13,987 nt of DNA from Sedimentisphaerales bacterium (GTDB taxonomy: Bacteria; Planctomycetota; Phycisphaerae; Sedimentisphaerales; SM23-30). A program made the translations under genes and the position numbers. The DNA is taken from contig DAOWAK010000006.1 in the NCBI GenBank assembly GCA_030634605.1, positions 1-13,987 of the forward strand. The letters run 5' to 3'. Positions 8,913 through 13,987 of this stretch are shown in pieces (the stretch's first letter is position 1; the number at the start of each line of letters is the position of its first letter). Below the pieces are notes generated by a model, which worked only from the letters and a program-made list of their open reading frames with translations, had not been told where the DNA came from and searched no databases.

Positions 8913-8925
8913 TAATCCAAAAAGA

Positions 8926-9345
8926 TTACTCGACCGAAACTGTTGCTCCAACTTCCTCAAGGATTTTGACCAGCTTGTCGGCCTCATCCTTGTCAACGCC
9001 CTCTTTAATCGGCTTCGGCGCCGAATCAACCAGCTCCTTCGCCTCTTTAAGACCCAGACCCGTAGCGGCCCGAACCTCTTTAATAACCTTGATCTTCTGG
9101 TCACCCGCAGCCTTGAGCACCACACTGAATGCGGTCTGCTCTTCCTCTGCCGCTGCCTCACCTGCACCAGGCATCGCCGCTACCGCAACCGCACCCGCTG
9201 CCGGCTCAATACCATGAACATCTTTCAGGTAATCGCCCAGCTCTTTCGCTTGCAAAAGGGTAAGCGCCACAATCTTGTCACCCAAAGCTTTAGTATCATC
9301 ACTAAAGATTTTTTCTACTGCTGCTTCTGTTGCTTCTTCTGACAT
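8926..9345 (-). CDS. rplL: 50S ribosomal protein L7/L12
   Basis: A complete 139-residue L7/L12, the multi-copy stalk protein that recruits and activates translational GTPases such as EF-Tu and EF-G. The N-terminal dimerisation and L10-binding helices span about 17-48. An Ala/Gly/Pro/Glu-rich flexible hinge spans about 49-70. The C-terminal factor-binding domain (72-139) contains KIKVIKEVRAATGLGLKEAK (84-103), the conserved GTPase-contact surface. The protein is longer than E. coli L12 (121 aa), mainly through an N-terminal extension of about 15 residues rich in Glu and Ala. It has a very strong ribosome binding site, AGGAG, 8 nt before the ATG, which fits the need for several copies per ribosome. 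The 113-nt gap from rplJ holds only a minimal 3-pair CCC-UUCG-GGG hairpin (9409-9418). Confidence 0.98.
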   Translation of the reverse strand: MSEEATEAAVEKIFSDDTKALGDKIVALTLLQAKELGDYLKDVHGIEPAAGAVAVAAMPGAGEAAAEEEQTAFSVVLKAAGDQKIKVIKEVRAATGLGLKEAKELVDSAPKPIKEGVDKDEADKLVKILEEVGATVSVE

Positions 9346-9458
9346 CTCAAAAACTCCTGCTTATTTCTCTGCCCAACCAAGTGCCGGAACTACTCTGCTC
9401 CGTTTTAACCCCGAAGGGACAGTCGGTTCGACAAACTAAATTTTCCTGTTATTATTCT

Positions 9459-9989
9459 TTAAGCCGCTTCCGACTCTTCCAGCTTCTCCGCCAATGCTTC
9501 AACACATCCGGCGATATAGCCAGCCGGGCCGCCTAAAGCGCCTGCAAGGTTACTGCCCGGACTCAATGCCTGACCAACCACCATGCCCTGAAGCTCCTGA
9601 CGATTCGGCATCCTGGCCAACTCTTGACCCGCCTTCGCGTCCAGCACCGTACCCTCCAGAAATCCACCTTTGATCTCCAGCGGCTCAAGCTTCTTGCTCC
9701 ATTCCATCATGACTTTGGCAACATCGATAATGCTGTCGCCGCCATAAGCTATCGCACAAGGACCGGTCAGAACCCCCTTGATCCCTTCCATCCCCAACTC
9801 CTTGAACGCACGACTCGCCAGCGAATTCTTTACTACGCTTACGTGAATTTGCTTACTTAACAAATCGCCCCGAAGCTCATTGTTCTCCACACCGTTCAAT
9901 CCGCGAAGCGACACCACCAGGTAATCCTTCACATCCGCAAACCGCGCCTGATATTCACCTTCAATATAACCTTTGATTTTCCTACTCAT
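9459..9989 (-). CDS. rplJ: 50S ribosomal protein L10
   Basis: A complete 176-residue L10, the base of the L10-(L7/L12) stalk, which anchors L12 dimers to 23S rRNA next to L11. The N-terminal rRNA-binding domain contains the typical KDYLVVSLRGLNGVENNELR (21-40) and the VVKNSLASRAF stretch (52-62). The C-terminal helix that binds L12 dimers is the segment from about 145 onward, ending in EALAEKLEESEAA. The ATG at 9989 is preceded by GAGGT only 3 nt upstream, a close but usable spacing. The 155-nt gap from rplA contains a long-range dyad that could form the L10-responsive leader described in other bacteria. L10 and L12 are adjacent, as nearly always. Confidence 0.98.
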   Translation of the reverse strand: MSRKIKGYIEGEYQARFADVKDYLVVSLRGLNGVENNELRGDLLSKQIHVSVVKNSLASRAFKELGMEGIKGVLTGPCAIAYGGDSIIDVAKVMMEWSKKLEPLEIKGGFLEGTVLDAKAGQELARMPNRQELQGMVVGQALSPGSNLAGALGGPAGYIAGCVEALAEKLEESEAA

Positions 9990-10031
9990 AATTACCTCAT
10001 ATCAATTAAAACCCAGAACAAAACTCACTGC

Positions 10032-10114
10032 CCAGGAAATAAATTTTCATTACCATTTACAGAAAAACCTATTGCCGCCAGAAACATATGCCGGTCACAG
10101 TTAAAAATTCCTGG
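10032..10114 (-). promoter_or_regulatory. Candidate rplJ leader (possible L10 autoregulatory RNA)
   Basis: The 155 nt between rplA and rplJ hold an inverted repeat, CCAGGAA (10114-10108) and TTCCTGG (10038-10032). It forms seven perfect pairs closing a 69-nt region that can fold further, for instance through a competing CCAGGAA/UUUCUGG pairing. In many bacteria this exact gap carries the L10 leader, a kink-turn-containing RNA bound by the L10-L12 complex. I cannot identify the kink-turn or consensus bases by eye, so the assignment rests on position plus the closing stem only. Confidence 0.3.
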
Positions 10115-10144
10115 TCAATCCAAGCCGTGAACACTAAAAAAATA

Positions 10145-10825
10145 CTATGCCTGTTCCACTTGAACCGACGGGCTCATCGTGGCACTGACACAAACCTTTT
10201 TAATATACACACCCTTGGTTGATGACGGACGCATACGTTTAATATTATCGAGAAACGCCGTAATGTTTTCGACCAGCTTGTCCTTCTCGAAACTCACCTT
10301 ACCCACTATCGCGTGAACATTACCGCCGCTGTCGTTACGAAACTCAACCTTACCAGCCGCGTAATCCTTAACCGCACTGGCTATATCCGTCGTAACCGTA
10401 CCGCTCTTGGGCGAAGGCATCTTACCCTGCGGCCCCAGAACCCGGCCCAGCTTACCAACTTTACCCATCATCCGCGGATGGGCAATCGCCACATCAAAAC
10501 CCAGCCAACCGTCCACCACCTTCTTCACCAGCTCGTCCGAACCAACTTCGCTCGCACCGGCTTCTTTGGCAGCCTCCGCGTCTTCCCCCTCACAAAAAGC
10601 GATTACTCGCAAACTTTTCCCAATACCGTGGGGCAGTGATATCGCTCCACGTATCGCCTGATCAGCCTGACGGGGATCAATTCCTAACAGAATCACACAT
10701 TCGACAGATTGGTCAAATTTGGTACTGGCCCATCCCTGAACCTTCTCCACCGCCTCCGCTAATGAAAATTCTTCCTGATTCGCCTTCTCGGCATCCTTAT
10801 TGTAGCGATTACTTCTAGAACGCAT
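10145..10825 (-). CDS. rplA: 50S ribosomal protein L1
   Basis: A complete 226-residue L1, slightly short of the usual 230-235. L1 forms the mobile L1 stalk of the 50S subunit and helps move deacylated tRNA out of the E site; in many bacteria it also represses its own mRNA. The rRNA-binding motif TKFDQSVE is at 35-42, and the family signature runs through AHPRMMGKVGKLGRVLGPQG (115-134), with MPSPKSGTVT following. The C-terminal TKGVYIKKVCVSATMSPSV (203-221) is also typical. The ATG at 10825 has a good GAGGTG ribosome binding site. A perfect 5-pair hairpin (10836-10849) directly abuts it. Unlike E. coli, where rplK and rplA are nearly contiguous, here they are separated by 170 nt. Confidence 0.98.
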   Translation of the reverse strand: MRSRSNRYNKDAEKANQEEFSLAEAVEKVQGWASTKFDQSVECVILLGIDPRQADQAIRGAISLPHGIGKSLRVIAFCEGEDAEAAKEAGASEVGSDELVKKVVDGWLGFDVAIAHPRMMGKVGKLGRVLGPQGKMPSPKSGTVTTDIASAVKDYAAGKVEFRNDSGGNVHAIVGKVSFEKDKLVENITAFLDNIKRMRPSSTKGVYIKKVCVSATMSPSVQVEQA

Positions 10826-10835
10826 TCTTCACCTC

Positions 10836-10849
10836 GCAAGTTTTCTTGC
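10836..10849 (-). promoter_or_regulatory. Hairpin abutting the rplA Shine-Dalgarno
   Basis: GCAAG-AAAA-CTTGC on the minus strand gives five perfect pairs with an AAAA loop. The next base after the stem is the first base of the GAGGTG ribosome binding site (10835-10830). A helix stacked against the ribosome binding site could affect initiation or be a protein-binding element. The fold is visible; the function is inference. Confidence 0.35.
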
Positions 10850-10971
10850 TCCCACTGTCACCGGCCGTGGTTAACCGTTCACATTTTATGTAAAATATTA
10901 CTATTACGTTATTCCGCTTTTAAGCCTGCTGTTGCCCACCAACTCCCAAACCGGCATTTATCTCCATTTTG

Positions 10972-10985
10972 GGCCGGTAACGGCC
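10972..10985 (-). promoter_or_regulatory. GC-rich hairpin after the rplK stop
   Basis: GGCCG-TTAC-CGGCC on the minus strand is a perfect 5-pair, all-GC stem with a four-base loop, 10 nt past the rplK stop. No U-run follows (next bases CAAAATGG), so it is not a canonical intrinsic terminator. It may stabilise the 3' end of the nusG-rplK part of the message or slow the polymerase. The rest of the rplK-rplA gap (10826-10971) is AT-rich and includes an ATTTTA-N2-TAAAAT dyad at 10883-10896. I find no convincing promoter there. Confidence 0.35.
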
Positions 10986-10995
10986 ATATGACTTT

Positions 10996-11424
10996 TTAGT
11001 CGCTGACTTCCAACCCCATGTTGCGCGCCGTTCCTTCGATAATCTTAACCGCCGATTCAATCGTAAAAGCGTTCAAATCATCAAACTTGGTCTTGGCTAT
11101 CGTCGCCAGCTGCTCCCGGCTAACCGTGCCCACCTTCTCCTTATTGGGTACGCCGCTGCCCTTGACAATACCTGCCGCCTGCTTGAGCAACTCCGCCGCC
11201 GGAGGACTCTTCACAATAAAATCAAATGACTTATCATGATAAACATTGATGATCACCGGTACAATCATCCCGTTTTTATCTTTGGTGCGCTCATTGAACT
11301 GCGAAACAAACTGTCCAATATTAACGCCGTGCTGACCCAATGCCGGACCAATCGGAGGTGCCGGGGTAGCCTGCCCGCCCGGCGCCTGAATCTTGATTTG
11401 TGTAGTTAATGCTTTTTTTGCCAT
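10996..11424 (-). CDS. rplK: 50S ribosomal protein L11
   Basis: A complete 142-residue L11, identical in length to E. coli L11. L11 binds the GTPase-associated region of 23S rRNA beside the L10-L12 stalk and is required for RelA-type stringent sensing of uncharged tRNA where that exists. The N-terminal domain has the proline-rich PPIGPALGQHGVNI (23-36), the thiostrepton/micrococcin contact region. The C-terminal rRNA-binding domain includes GSGVPNKEKVG (89-99) and ends with the typical KIIEGTARNMGLEV stretch (126-139). The ATG at 11424 is preceded by only a weak purine stretch (AAGAAG), with AAGG about 12 nt away, so initiation may depend partly on coupling to nusG 58 nt upstream. Confidence 0.98.
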   Translation of the reverse strand: MAKKALTTQIKIQAPGGQATPAPPIGPALGQHGVNIGQFVSQFNERTKDKNGMIVPVIINVYHDKSFDFIVKSPPAAELLKQAAGIVKGSGVPNKEKVGTVSREQLATIAKTKFDDLNAFTIESAVKIIEGTARNMGLEVSD

Positions 11425-11482
11425 CGCTTCTTAATACCTTGTCTTTTTTGACCAACCTGAAATCGCAATTACCTGTTAAAGC

Positions 11483-12046
11483 TTAAACCTTCTCCAACTG
11501 CCAATATTCAATATCCAAAGGCGTCGCACGACCAAATATCGTTACGATCACCCGAACCGTACCCTTCTCCGAATCAATGTCCTCGACATCACCTTCAAAT
11601 CCTTCGAAAGAGCCTCCCTTGACCTTAATCCGGTCGCCCTTGCTGAATTCCATCTGAATCGTCGGCGATTCCTCGTTACTCTCAACCTGATTCAAAATCT
11701 TGGAAACATCAGCCGCACTCATCGGACTGGGCTTACCCTCGGTCCCGATAAAATCGCCCACCCCGACCGTCTCCTTGATTACAAACCAAGCTTCTTCCTG
11801 TACACTGCCGTCTTCCGCCGGGGCCATTTCCACAAAAACGTAACCCGGGTATAGCTTGCGCTCGTAAACCCGCTGTTGCCCGCCGCGAACACGCTTCACA
11901 CGCTCCGTCGGAACTATAATCCGACCCACCTGCTCGTGTAAAGCCTCCACTTCCACCTTGCGCACCAGAGCATCCCGAACCTGCTCCTCGCGATTGGAAG
12001 CAACCCGCAACACGTACCATCTTTTTATTGTCTGAGATTCAGGCAC
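11483..12046 (-). CDS. nusG: Transcription termination/antitermination factor NusG
   Basis: A complete 187-residue NusG (E. coli 181). NusG binds RNA polymerase through its N-terminal NGN domain and contacts ribosomal protein S10 or Rho through its C-terminal KOW domain. The NGN domain starts at KRWYVLRVASNREEQV (8-23) and includes KLYPGYVFVEM (64-74) and the TVGVGDFIG stretch (93-101). The KOW domain starts around FSKGDRIKVKGGSFEGFEGD (134-153) and runs to the C-terminus. The start codon is GTG at 12046, with AGGG 8 nt upstream. No in-frame ATG gives a better N-terminus, because the next conserved residues follow at once. It lies 20 nt downstream of secE, the standard secE-nusG pair. Confidence 0.98.
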   Translation of the reverse strand: MPESQTIKRWYVLRVASNREEQVRDALVRKVEVEALHEQVGRIIVPTERVKRVRGGQQRVYERKLYPGYVFVEMAPAEDGSVQEEAWFVIKETVGVGDFIGTEGKPSPMSAADVSKILNQVESNEESPTIQMEFSKGDRIKVKGGSFEGFEGDVEDIDSEKGTVRVIVTIFGRATPLDIEYWQLEKV

Positions 12047-12066
12047 TGCTAAGACCCTGTTTATTG

Positions 12067-12489
12067 TTAGCCCATTACCTTCAAAATACCCATTTTGTTA
12101 AACAACCAGGCAAATCCAAAATCTACCGACGCCAGAATAATCGCCATCAAAAACACCGAGATAATCACAATCTTGGTTGATGCAACGATCTCTTTCCGGG
12201 TCGACCACGAAACCTTCTTCATCTCGCCCTCGGTAGCAATTAAAAAGTCAGCAAATTTTATCGAATTAACACCCTTGAAAATCACCCAGGCCAATATCAA
12301 AAACAACGCCGCAGGTATCCCGGTTCGCAACCACGTCTTGGTCGCCTCACTGACCGTCTCGCCAGGTGCAATAGCATCCAGCTTATTCCACAAACTATAA
12401 CACGCCAGAGCCGCCAGTATTCCGCAACCAACCGCTGTACAGAGCCGGGTGTAATAACCCTGCCCCTTCTTGTAAAACTGTAATTTCAT
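12067..12489 (-). CDS. secE: Preprotein translocase subunit SecE
   Basis: A complete 140-residue SecE, the clamp-like subunit of the SecYEG protein-conducting channel in the inner membrane. It is a long form with three predicted membrane segments: about 15-34, 56-73 and 105-130. The conserved core is the amphipathic surface helix with EGEMKKVSWSTRKEIVAST (87-105), followed by the essential last transmembrane helix. Many bacteria have a minimal one-TM SecE of about 60-70 aa, so this resembles the E. coli or planctomycete type. The ATG at 12489 follows the tRNA-Trp 3' end by only 13 nt, and its GGAGAG ribosome binding site is within that gap. SecE and the tRNA must therefore come from one precursor unless a promoter lies inside the tRNA. 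nusG follows after 20 nt. Confidence 0.96.
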   Translation of the reverse strand: MKLQFYKKGQGYYTRLCTAVGCGILAALACYSLWNKLDAIAPGETVSEATKTWLRTGIPAALFLILAWVIFKGVNSIKFADFLIATEGEMKKVSWSTRKEIVASTKIVIISVFLMAIILASVDFGFAWLFNKMGILKVMG

Positions 12490-12502
12490 ATCTACTCTCC
12501 AC

Positions 12503-12576
12503 CAGGTCAGGAGGGAATCGAACCCCCAACCTACGGTTTTGGAGACCGTCGCTCTGCCAAATTGAGCTACTGACCT
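12503..12576 (-). tRNA. trpT: tRNA-Trp, anticodon CCA
   Basis: A 74-nt cloverleaf on the minus strand. The 7-pair acceptor is AGGTCAG/CTGACCT with discriminator G. The D arm is GCTC/GAGC. The anticodon stem ACGGT/ACCGT holds loop CTCCAAA with anticodon CCA, and the T arm has loop TTCGATT. G73 and the CCA anticodon are the tryptophanyl-tRNA synthetase identity elements in bacteria. The 3' CCA is not encoded (the DNA continues GTG), so a CCA-adding enzyme is needed. Placement between rpmG and secE is conserved in several bacterial phyla. Confidence 0.97.
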
Positions 12577-12670
12577 ACATATTTATCCCATCGCTTTGAA
12601 AATTTCCATGTTGTCCATTTAATAAACATAAATCTGACAGCCCTTGAAATCGGCCCTGCCAGGTAATATC

Positions 12671-12699
12671 ATACCCTTTGGGTATTCCCGTTCTACGGG
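12671..12699 (-). promoter_or_regulatory. Two tandem hairpins directly after the rpmG stop
   Basis: CCCGT-AGA-ACGGG (12699-12687, five perfect pairs) starts at the base after the rpmG TAA. After one base, ATACCC-AAA-GGGTAT (12685-12671, six perfect pairs) follows. Neither is followed by a U-run, so they are unlikely to be strong terminators. The remaining 94 nt before tRNA-Trp are AT-rich and unstructured to the eye. Together the pair could protect the rpmG message after RNase cuts out the tRNA. The role is inferred. Confidence 0.4.
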
Positions 12700-12867
12700 T
12701 TATTTACGCCGCAACTTATGGACAGTTCGTTTTCGATCCCGACTACAAAACTTCTTCAATTCCAGCTTCGGTACACCACCCATCGTATTGACTTCCGTAC
12801 GGTAATTACGCTCACCGCACTCAGTGCACTCCATCCAGAAATATTCTCTTTTTGTTTTCTTGGCCAT
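12700..12867 (-). CDS. rpmG: 50S ribosomal protein L33, variant zinc ribbon
   Basis: A complete 55-residue L33 reading MAKKTKREYFWMECTECGER at the start and ending in TVHKLRRK. L33 is a small 50S protein near the E site. Family features visible are the MAKK start, the strand with CTEC (14-17), NYRTEVNT (21-28), the LELKKF core (35-40) and the basic tail. Zinc-binding L33 proteins carry CxxC...CxxC. Here the second pair is Cys41-Ser-Arg-Asp44, so only three of four cysteines remain. The ATG at 12867 has no strong Shine-Dalgarno (nearest GAGTG about 12 nt upstream). The gene lies 194 nt after tuf behind a promoter and two leader hairpins, and 123 nt before tRNA-Trp, so it is the first gene of the secE-nusG transcription unit. 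Confidence 0.93.
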   Translation of the reverse strand: MAKKTKREYFWMECTECGERNYRTEVNTMGGVPKLELKKFCSRDRKRTVHKLRRK

Positions 12868-12904
12868 GGCCGATCTTTCACTCGGTAACTATTACAACCT
12901 TCTC

Positions 12905-12932
12905 GGCAACCTAAATTACCCTCTAGGCTGCC
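12905..12932 (-). promoter_or_regulatory. Leader hairpin upstream of rpmG
   Basis: GGCAGCCTA (12932-12924) pairs with TAGGTTGCC (12913-12905) over nine positions, including one G-U, around a 10-nt loop GAGGGTAATT. It lies in the predicted 5' leader of rpmG, after the U-rich tract of the upstream hairpin and 37 nt before the ATG. Its place between a terminator-like element and the first gene suggests a regulatory leader. No known ribosomal leader family could be recognised by eye. Confidence 0.42.
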
Positions 12933-12936
12933 ACAT

Positions 12937-12987
12937 TAAAAAATTAAATCACGACTTGGCGGAAAACCCTAGGGATTCTCCGCCAAG
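12937..12987 (-). terminator. Terminator-like hairpin with U-rich tail between tuf and rpmG
   Basis: CTTGGCGGA (12987-12979) and TCCGCCAAG (12963-12955) form nine perfect pairs. The stem continues through G-U, A-U, A-U and two C-G pairs past a bulge to a CTAG loop. About 5 nt after the stem comes GATTTAATTTTTTAAT (U-rich, 12950-12935). Stem strength fits an intrinsic terminator for tuf, though the U-tract starts a little late. It begins only about 2-4 nt after the predicted start of the rpmG promoter, so it would also be the 5'-terminal hairpin of that transcript. Confidence 0.6.
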
Positions 12988-12994
12988 CCCTGCT

Positions 12995-13023
12995 ATTATA
13001 ACCAGCTTATCTGCCGATCTCAA
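12995..13023 (-). promoter_or_regulatory. Sigma70-type promoter for the rpmG-trpT-secE-nusG unit
   Basis: On the minus strand TTGAGA (13023-13018, five of six) and TATAAT (13000-12995, six of six) are separated by exactly 17 nt. This is one of the two best promoter matches in the window. Transcription should start around 12991-12988, giving a leader of about 120 nt before rpmG. No other credible promoter was found between here and rpoC, so this is likely the main promoter for rpmG through rpoC, apart from any read-through from tuf. Confidence 0.72.
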
Positions 13024-13047
13024 GGGATTTCCCAAAAGGAATTCCCT
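13023..13047 (-). promoter_or_regulatory. Imperfect hairpin after the tuf stop
   Basis: AGGGA-A-TTCC and GG-GAA-A-TCCCT pair as five plus four base pairs around one A-A mismatch with a five-base loop, starting 14 nt past the tuf stop. No U-run follows, so it is not a terminator alone; it could protect the tuf 3' end. Its 3' arm touches the first base of the -35 element, so the same dyad could also be a protein-binding site on DNA. The role is unproven. Confidence 0.35.
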
Positions 13048-13061
13048 CAATCGCAGCCGTT

Positions 13062-13987
13062 TTATTCAATAACCTTCGTAACCACGCCGGCACCCACCGT
13101 ACGACCGCCTTCACGTACCGCAAATCGCAATCCTTCTTCCATCGCAATGGGATAAATGATTTCCGCTTCAACAGTTACGTTGTCGCCCGGCATGCACATC
13201 TCTGCTTCACCCATCAACTTCAAGCTGCCCGTTACGTCCGTCGTCCGGAAATACATCTGCGGACGGTAGCCCGTAAAGAACGGCGTATGCCTGCCGCCCT
13301 CTTCCTTGGTCAGCACGTAAATCTCACCTTCAAACTTGGTATGAGGCGTAATACTCCCCGGAGCTGCCAACACCTGCCCACGCTGAAGATCTTCCTTTTC
13401 CACACCACGAAGCAGACAACCAACATTGTCACCCGCCTGCCCGTAATCCAGCGTCTTATTGAACATCTCTACGCCGGTAACCGTGGACTTGCGAGTATCG
13501 ACCAGACCAACAATCTCAACTTCCGAACCCGTCTTGATCTCGCCACGTTCGATACGACCGGTGCCAACAGTTCCGCGACCTTTGATCGAGAACACGTCTT
13601 CAATCGGCAGCAGGAACGGTTTGTCCGTCTCACGCTTCGGCTCCGGAATATAATTGTCGATCGCGTCCATCAATTCCTGGATGCACTTGGTTTTTTCCGG
13701 ATCTTCCGGATGCTCGATCGCGATACTGGCCGAACCCTGAATGATCGGAATATCGTCACCCGGAAAATCATACTTGCTCAGCAGCTCACGAATTTCCAGC
13801 TCTACCAGCTCCAGCAGTTCATCATCATCTACCAGGTCGCATTTGTTCATGAAAACCACCAATGCCGGCACGTTTACCTGACGAGCCAGAAGCACGTGCT
13901 CGCGAGTCTGAGGCATCGGACCATCTGCTGCCGAAACCACCAGAATCGCCCCGTCCATCTGGGCCGCTCCGGTAATCATATTTTTGA
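13062..13987 (-). CDS. tuf: Elongation factor Tu, C-terminal part (5' end outside window)
   Basis: The reading frame is open to the window edge, starting KNMITGAAQ, so roughly the first 88 residues, with the P-loop and most of switch I/II, are missing. EF-Tu delivers aminoacyl-tRNA to the ribosomal A site in a GTP-dependent manner. The visible part has the end of the G domain with NKCD (G4, 13847-13836) and GSA (G5). Domain 2 follows from about FLLPIEDVFSIKGRG, and domain 3 ends with the signature GRTVGAGVVTKVIE. The Gln of RQV, the kirromycin-site residue Q124 in E. coli, is kept. In domain 2 GRGTVGTG has Gly where most EF-Tu proteins have Val (or Ala). tuf precedes rpmG by 194 nt and probably belongs to a separate upstream transcription unit. 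Confidence 0.98.
   Translation of the reverse strand, partial: KNMITGAAQMDGAILVVSAADGPMPQTREHVLLARQVNVPALVVFMNKCDLVDDDELLELVELEIRELLSKYDFPGDDIPIIQGSASIAIEHPEDPEKTKCIQELMDAIDNYIPEPKRETDKPFLLPIEDVFSIKGRGTVGTGRIERGEIKTGSEVEIVGLVDTRKSTVTGVEMFNKTLDYGQAGDNVGCLLRGVEKEDLQRGQVLAAPGSITPHTKFEGEIYVLTKEEGGRHTPFFTGYRPQMYFRTTDVTGSLKLMGEAEMCMPGDNVTVEAEIIYPIAMEEGLRFAVREGGRTVGAGVVTKVIE

Noticed and set aside
8720..8920. A 66-codon TTG-started open frame on the minus strand in the rplL-rpoB gap
   Set aside because: It starts right after the rplL stop without a ribosome binding site and shows no recognisable protein features. It overlaps three RNA hairpins that better explain the sequence.
9409..9418. CCC-UUCG-GGG mini-hairpin in the rplJ-rplL gap
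   Set aside because: The stem is only three pairs with no U-tract; too small to call as a regulatory element.
10871..10915. AT-rich stretch upstream of rplA with TAATAT and TAAAAT as possible -10 boxes
   Set aside because: The matching -35 positions are poor (TTAAAA at best), so a promoter cannot be supported.
1..13987. A novel defence, mobile or biosynthetic system
   Set aside because: All coding capacity is accounted for by core translation, transcription and secretion genes on one strand. No repeats, integrase, transposase, CRISPR-like array or unexplained gene is present.

Overview
The window is a bacterial core translation/transcription locus, with every gene on the minus strand. In transcription order (right to left in coordinates) it reads: 3' part of tuf, rpmG, tRNA-Trp(CCA), secE, nusG, rplK, rplA, rplJ, rplL, rpoB, rpoC, rpsL and the first codons of rpsG. 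This is the widely conserved tuf/secE-nusG/L11-L10/rpoBC block running directly into the str operon (rpsL-rpsG). Base composition is close to balanced. The long 3-TM SecE (140 aa), the S7 start MPKRFTASAEQ, the L33 variant and the RNA polymerase subunit sizes (beta 1246, beta' 1428 aa) suggest a Planctomycetota-type bacterium, possibly Phycisphaerae-like. That placement comes from memory of the families and is tentative.

Layout. 13062-13987 is the 3' three-quarters of tuf, cut by the window edge. 12868-13061 is a regulatory gap. It holds a near-consensus sigma70-type promoter (TTGAGA, 17 nt, TATAAT) and, starting at the predicted transcription start, a strong terminator-like hairpin with a U-rich tail and a second leader hairpin. 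12067-12867 carries rpmG, trpT and secE. 10145-12046 carries nusG, rplK and rplA, and 8926-9989 carries rplJ and rplL. 4917-8657 is rpoB and 616-4902 is rpoC. A second promoter (TTGACA, 17 nt, TACAAT) lies across the last codons and stop of rpoC and should drive rpsL-rpsG and whatever follows. 106-477 is rpsL, and 1-34 is the start of rpsG.

How the genes work together. EF-Tu, L33, tRNA-Trp, L11, L1, L10, L7/L12, S12 and S7 are translation components. SecE is a subunit of the SecYEG translocon. NusG couples RNA polymerase to ribosome or Rho, and RpoB/RpoC form the catalytic core of RNA polymerase. The gaps inside the ribosomal part (58, 170, 155, 113 and 268 nt) are generous and contain several dyads. 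These are plausible sites for autogenous control, attenuation or RNA processing, comparable in position to the known L10 leader, the rplL-rpoB attenuator/RNase III region and the S7 site of Escherichia coli. None can be proven from one sequence.

No new defence, mobile or metabolic system is visible: no transposase, integrase, CRISPR array or accessory cargo. What merits a second look is regulatory architecture and a few residue-level deviations: Arg at S12 position 88, an incomplete zinc ribbon in L33, and Gly in a usually Val position of EF-Tu.
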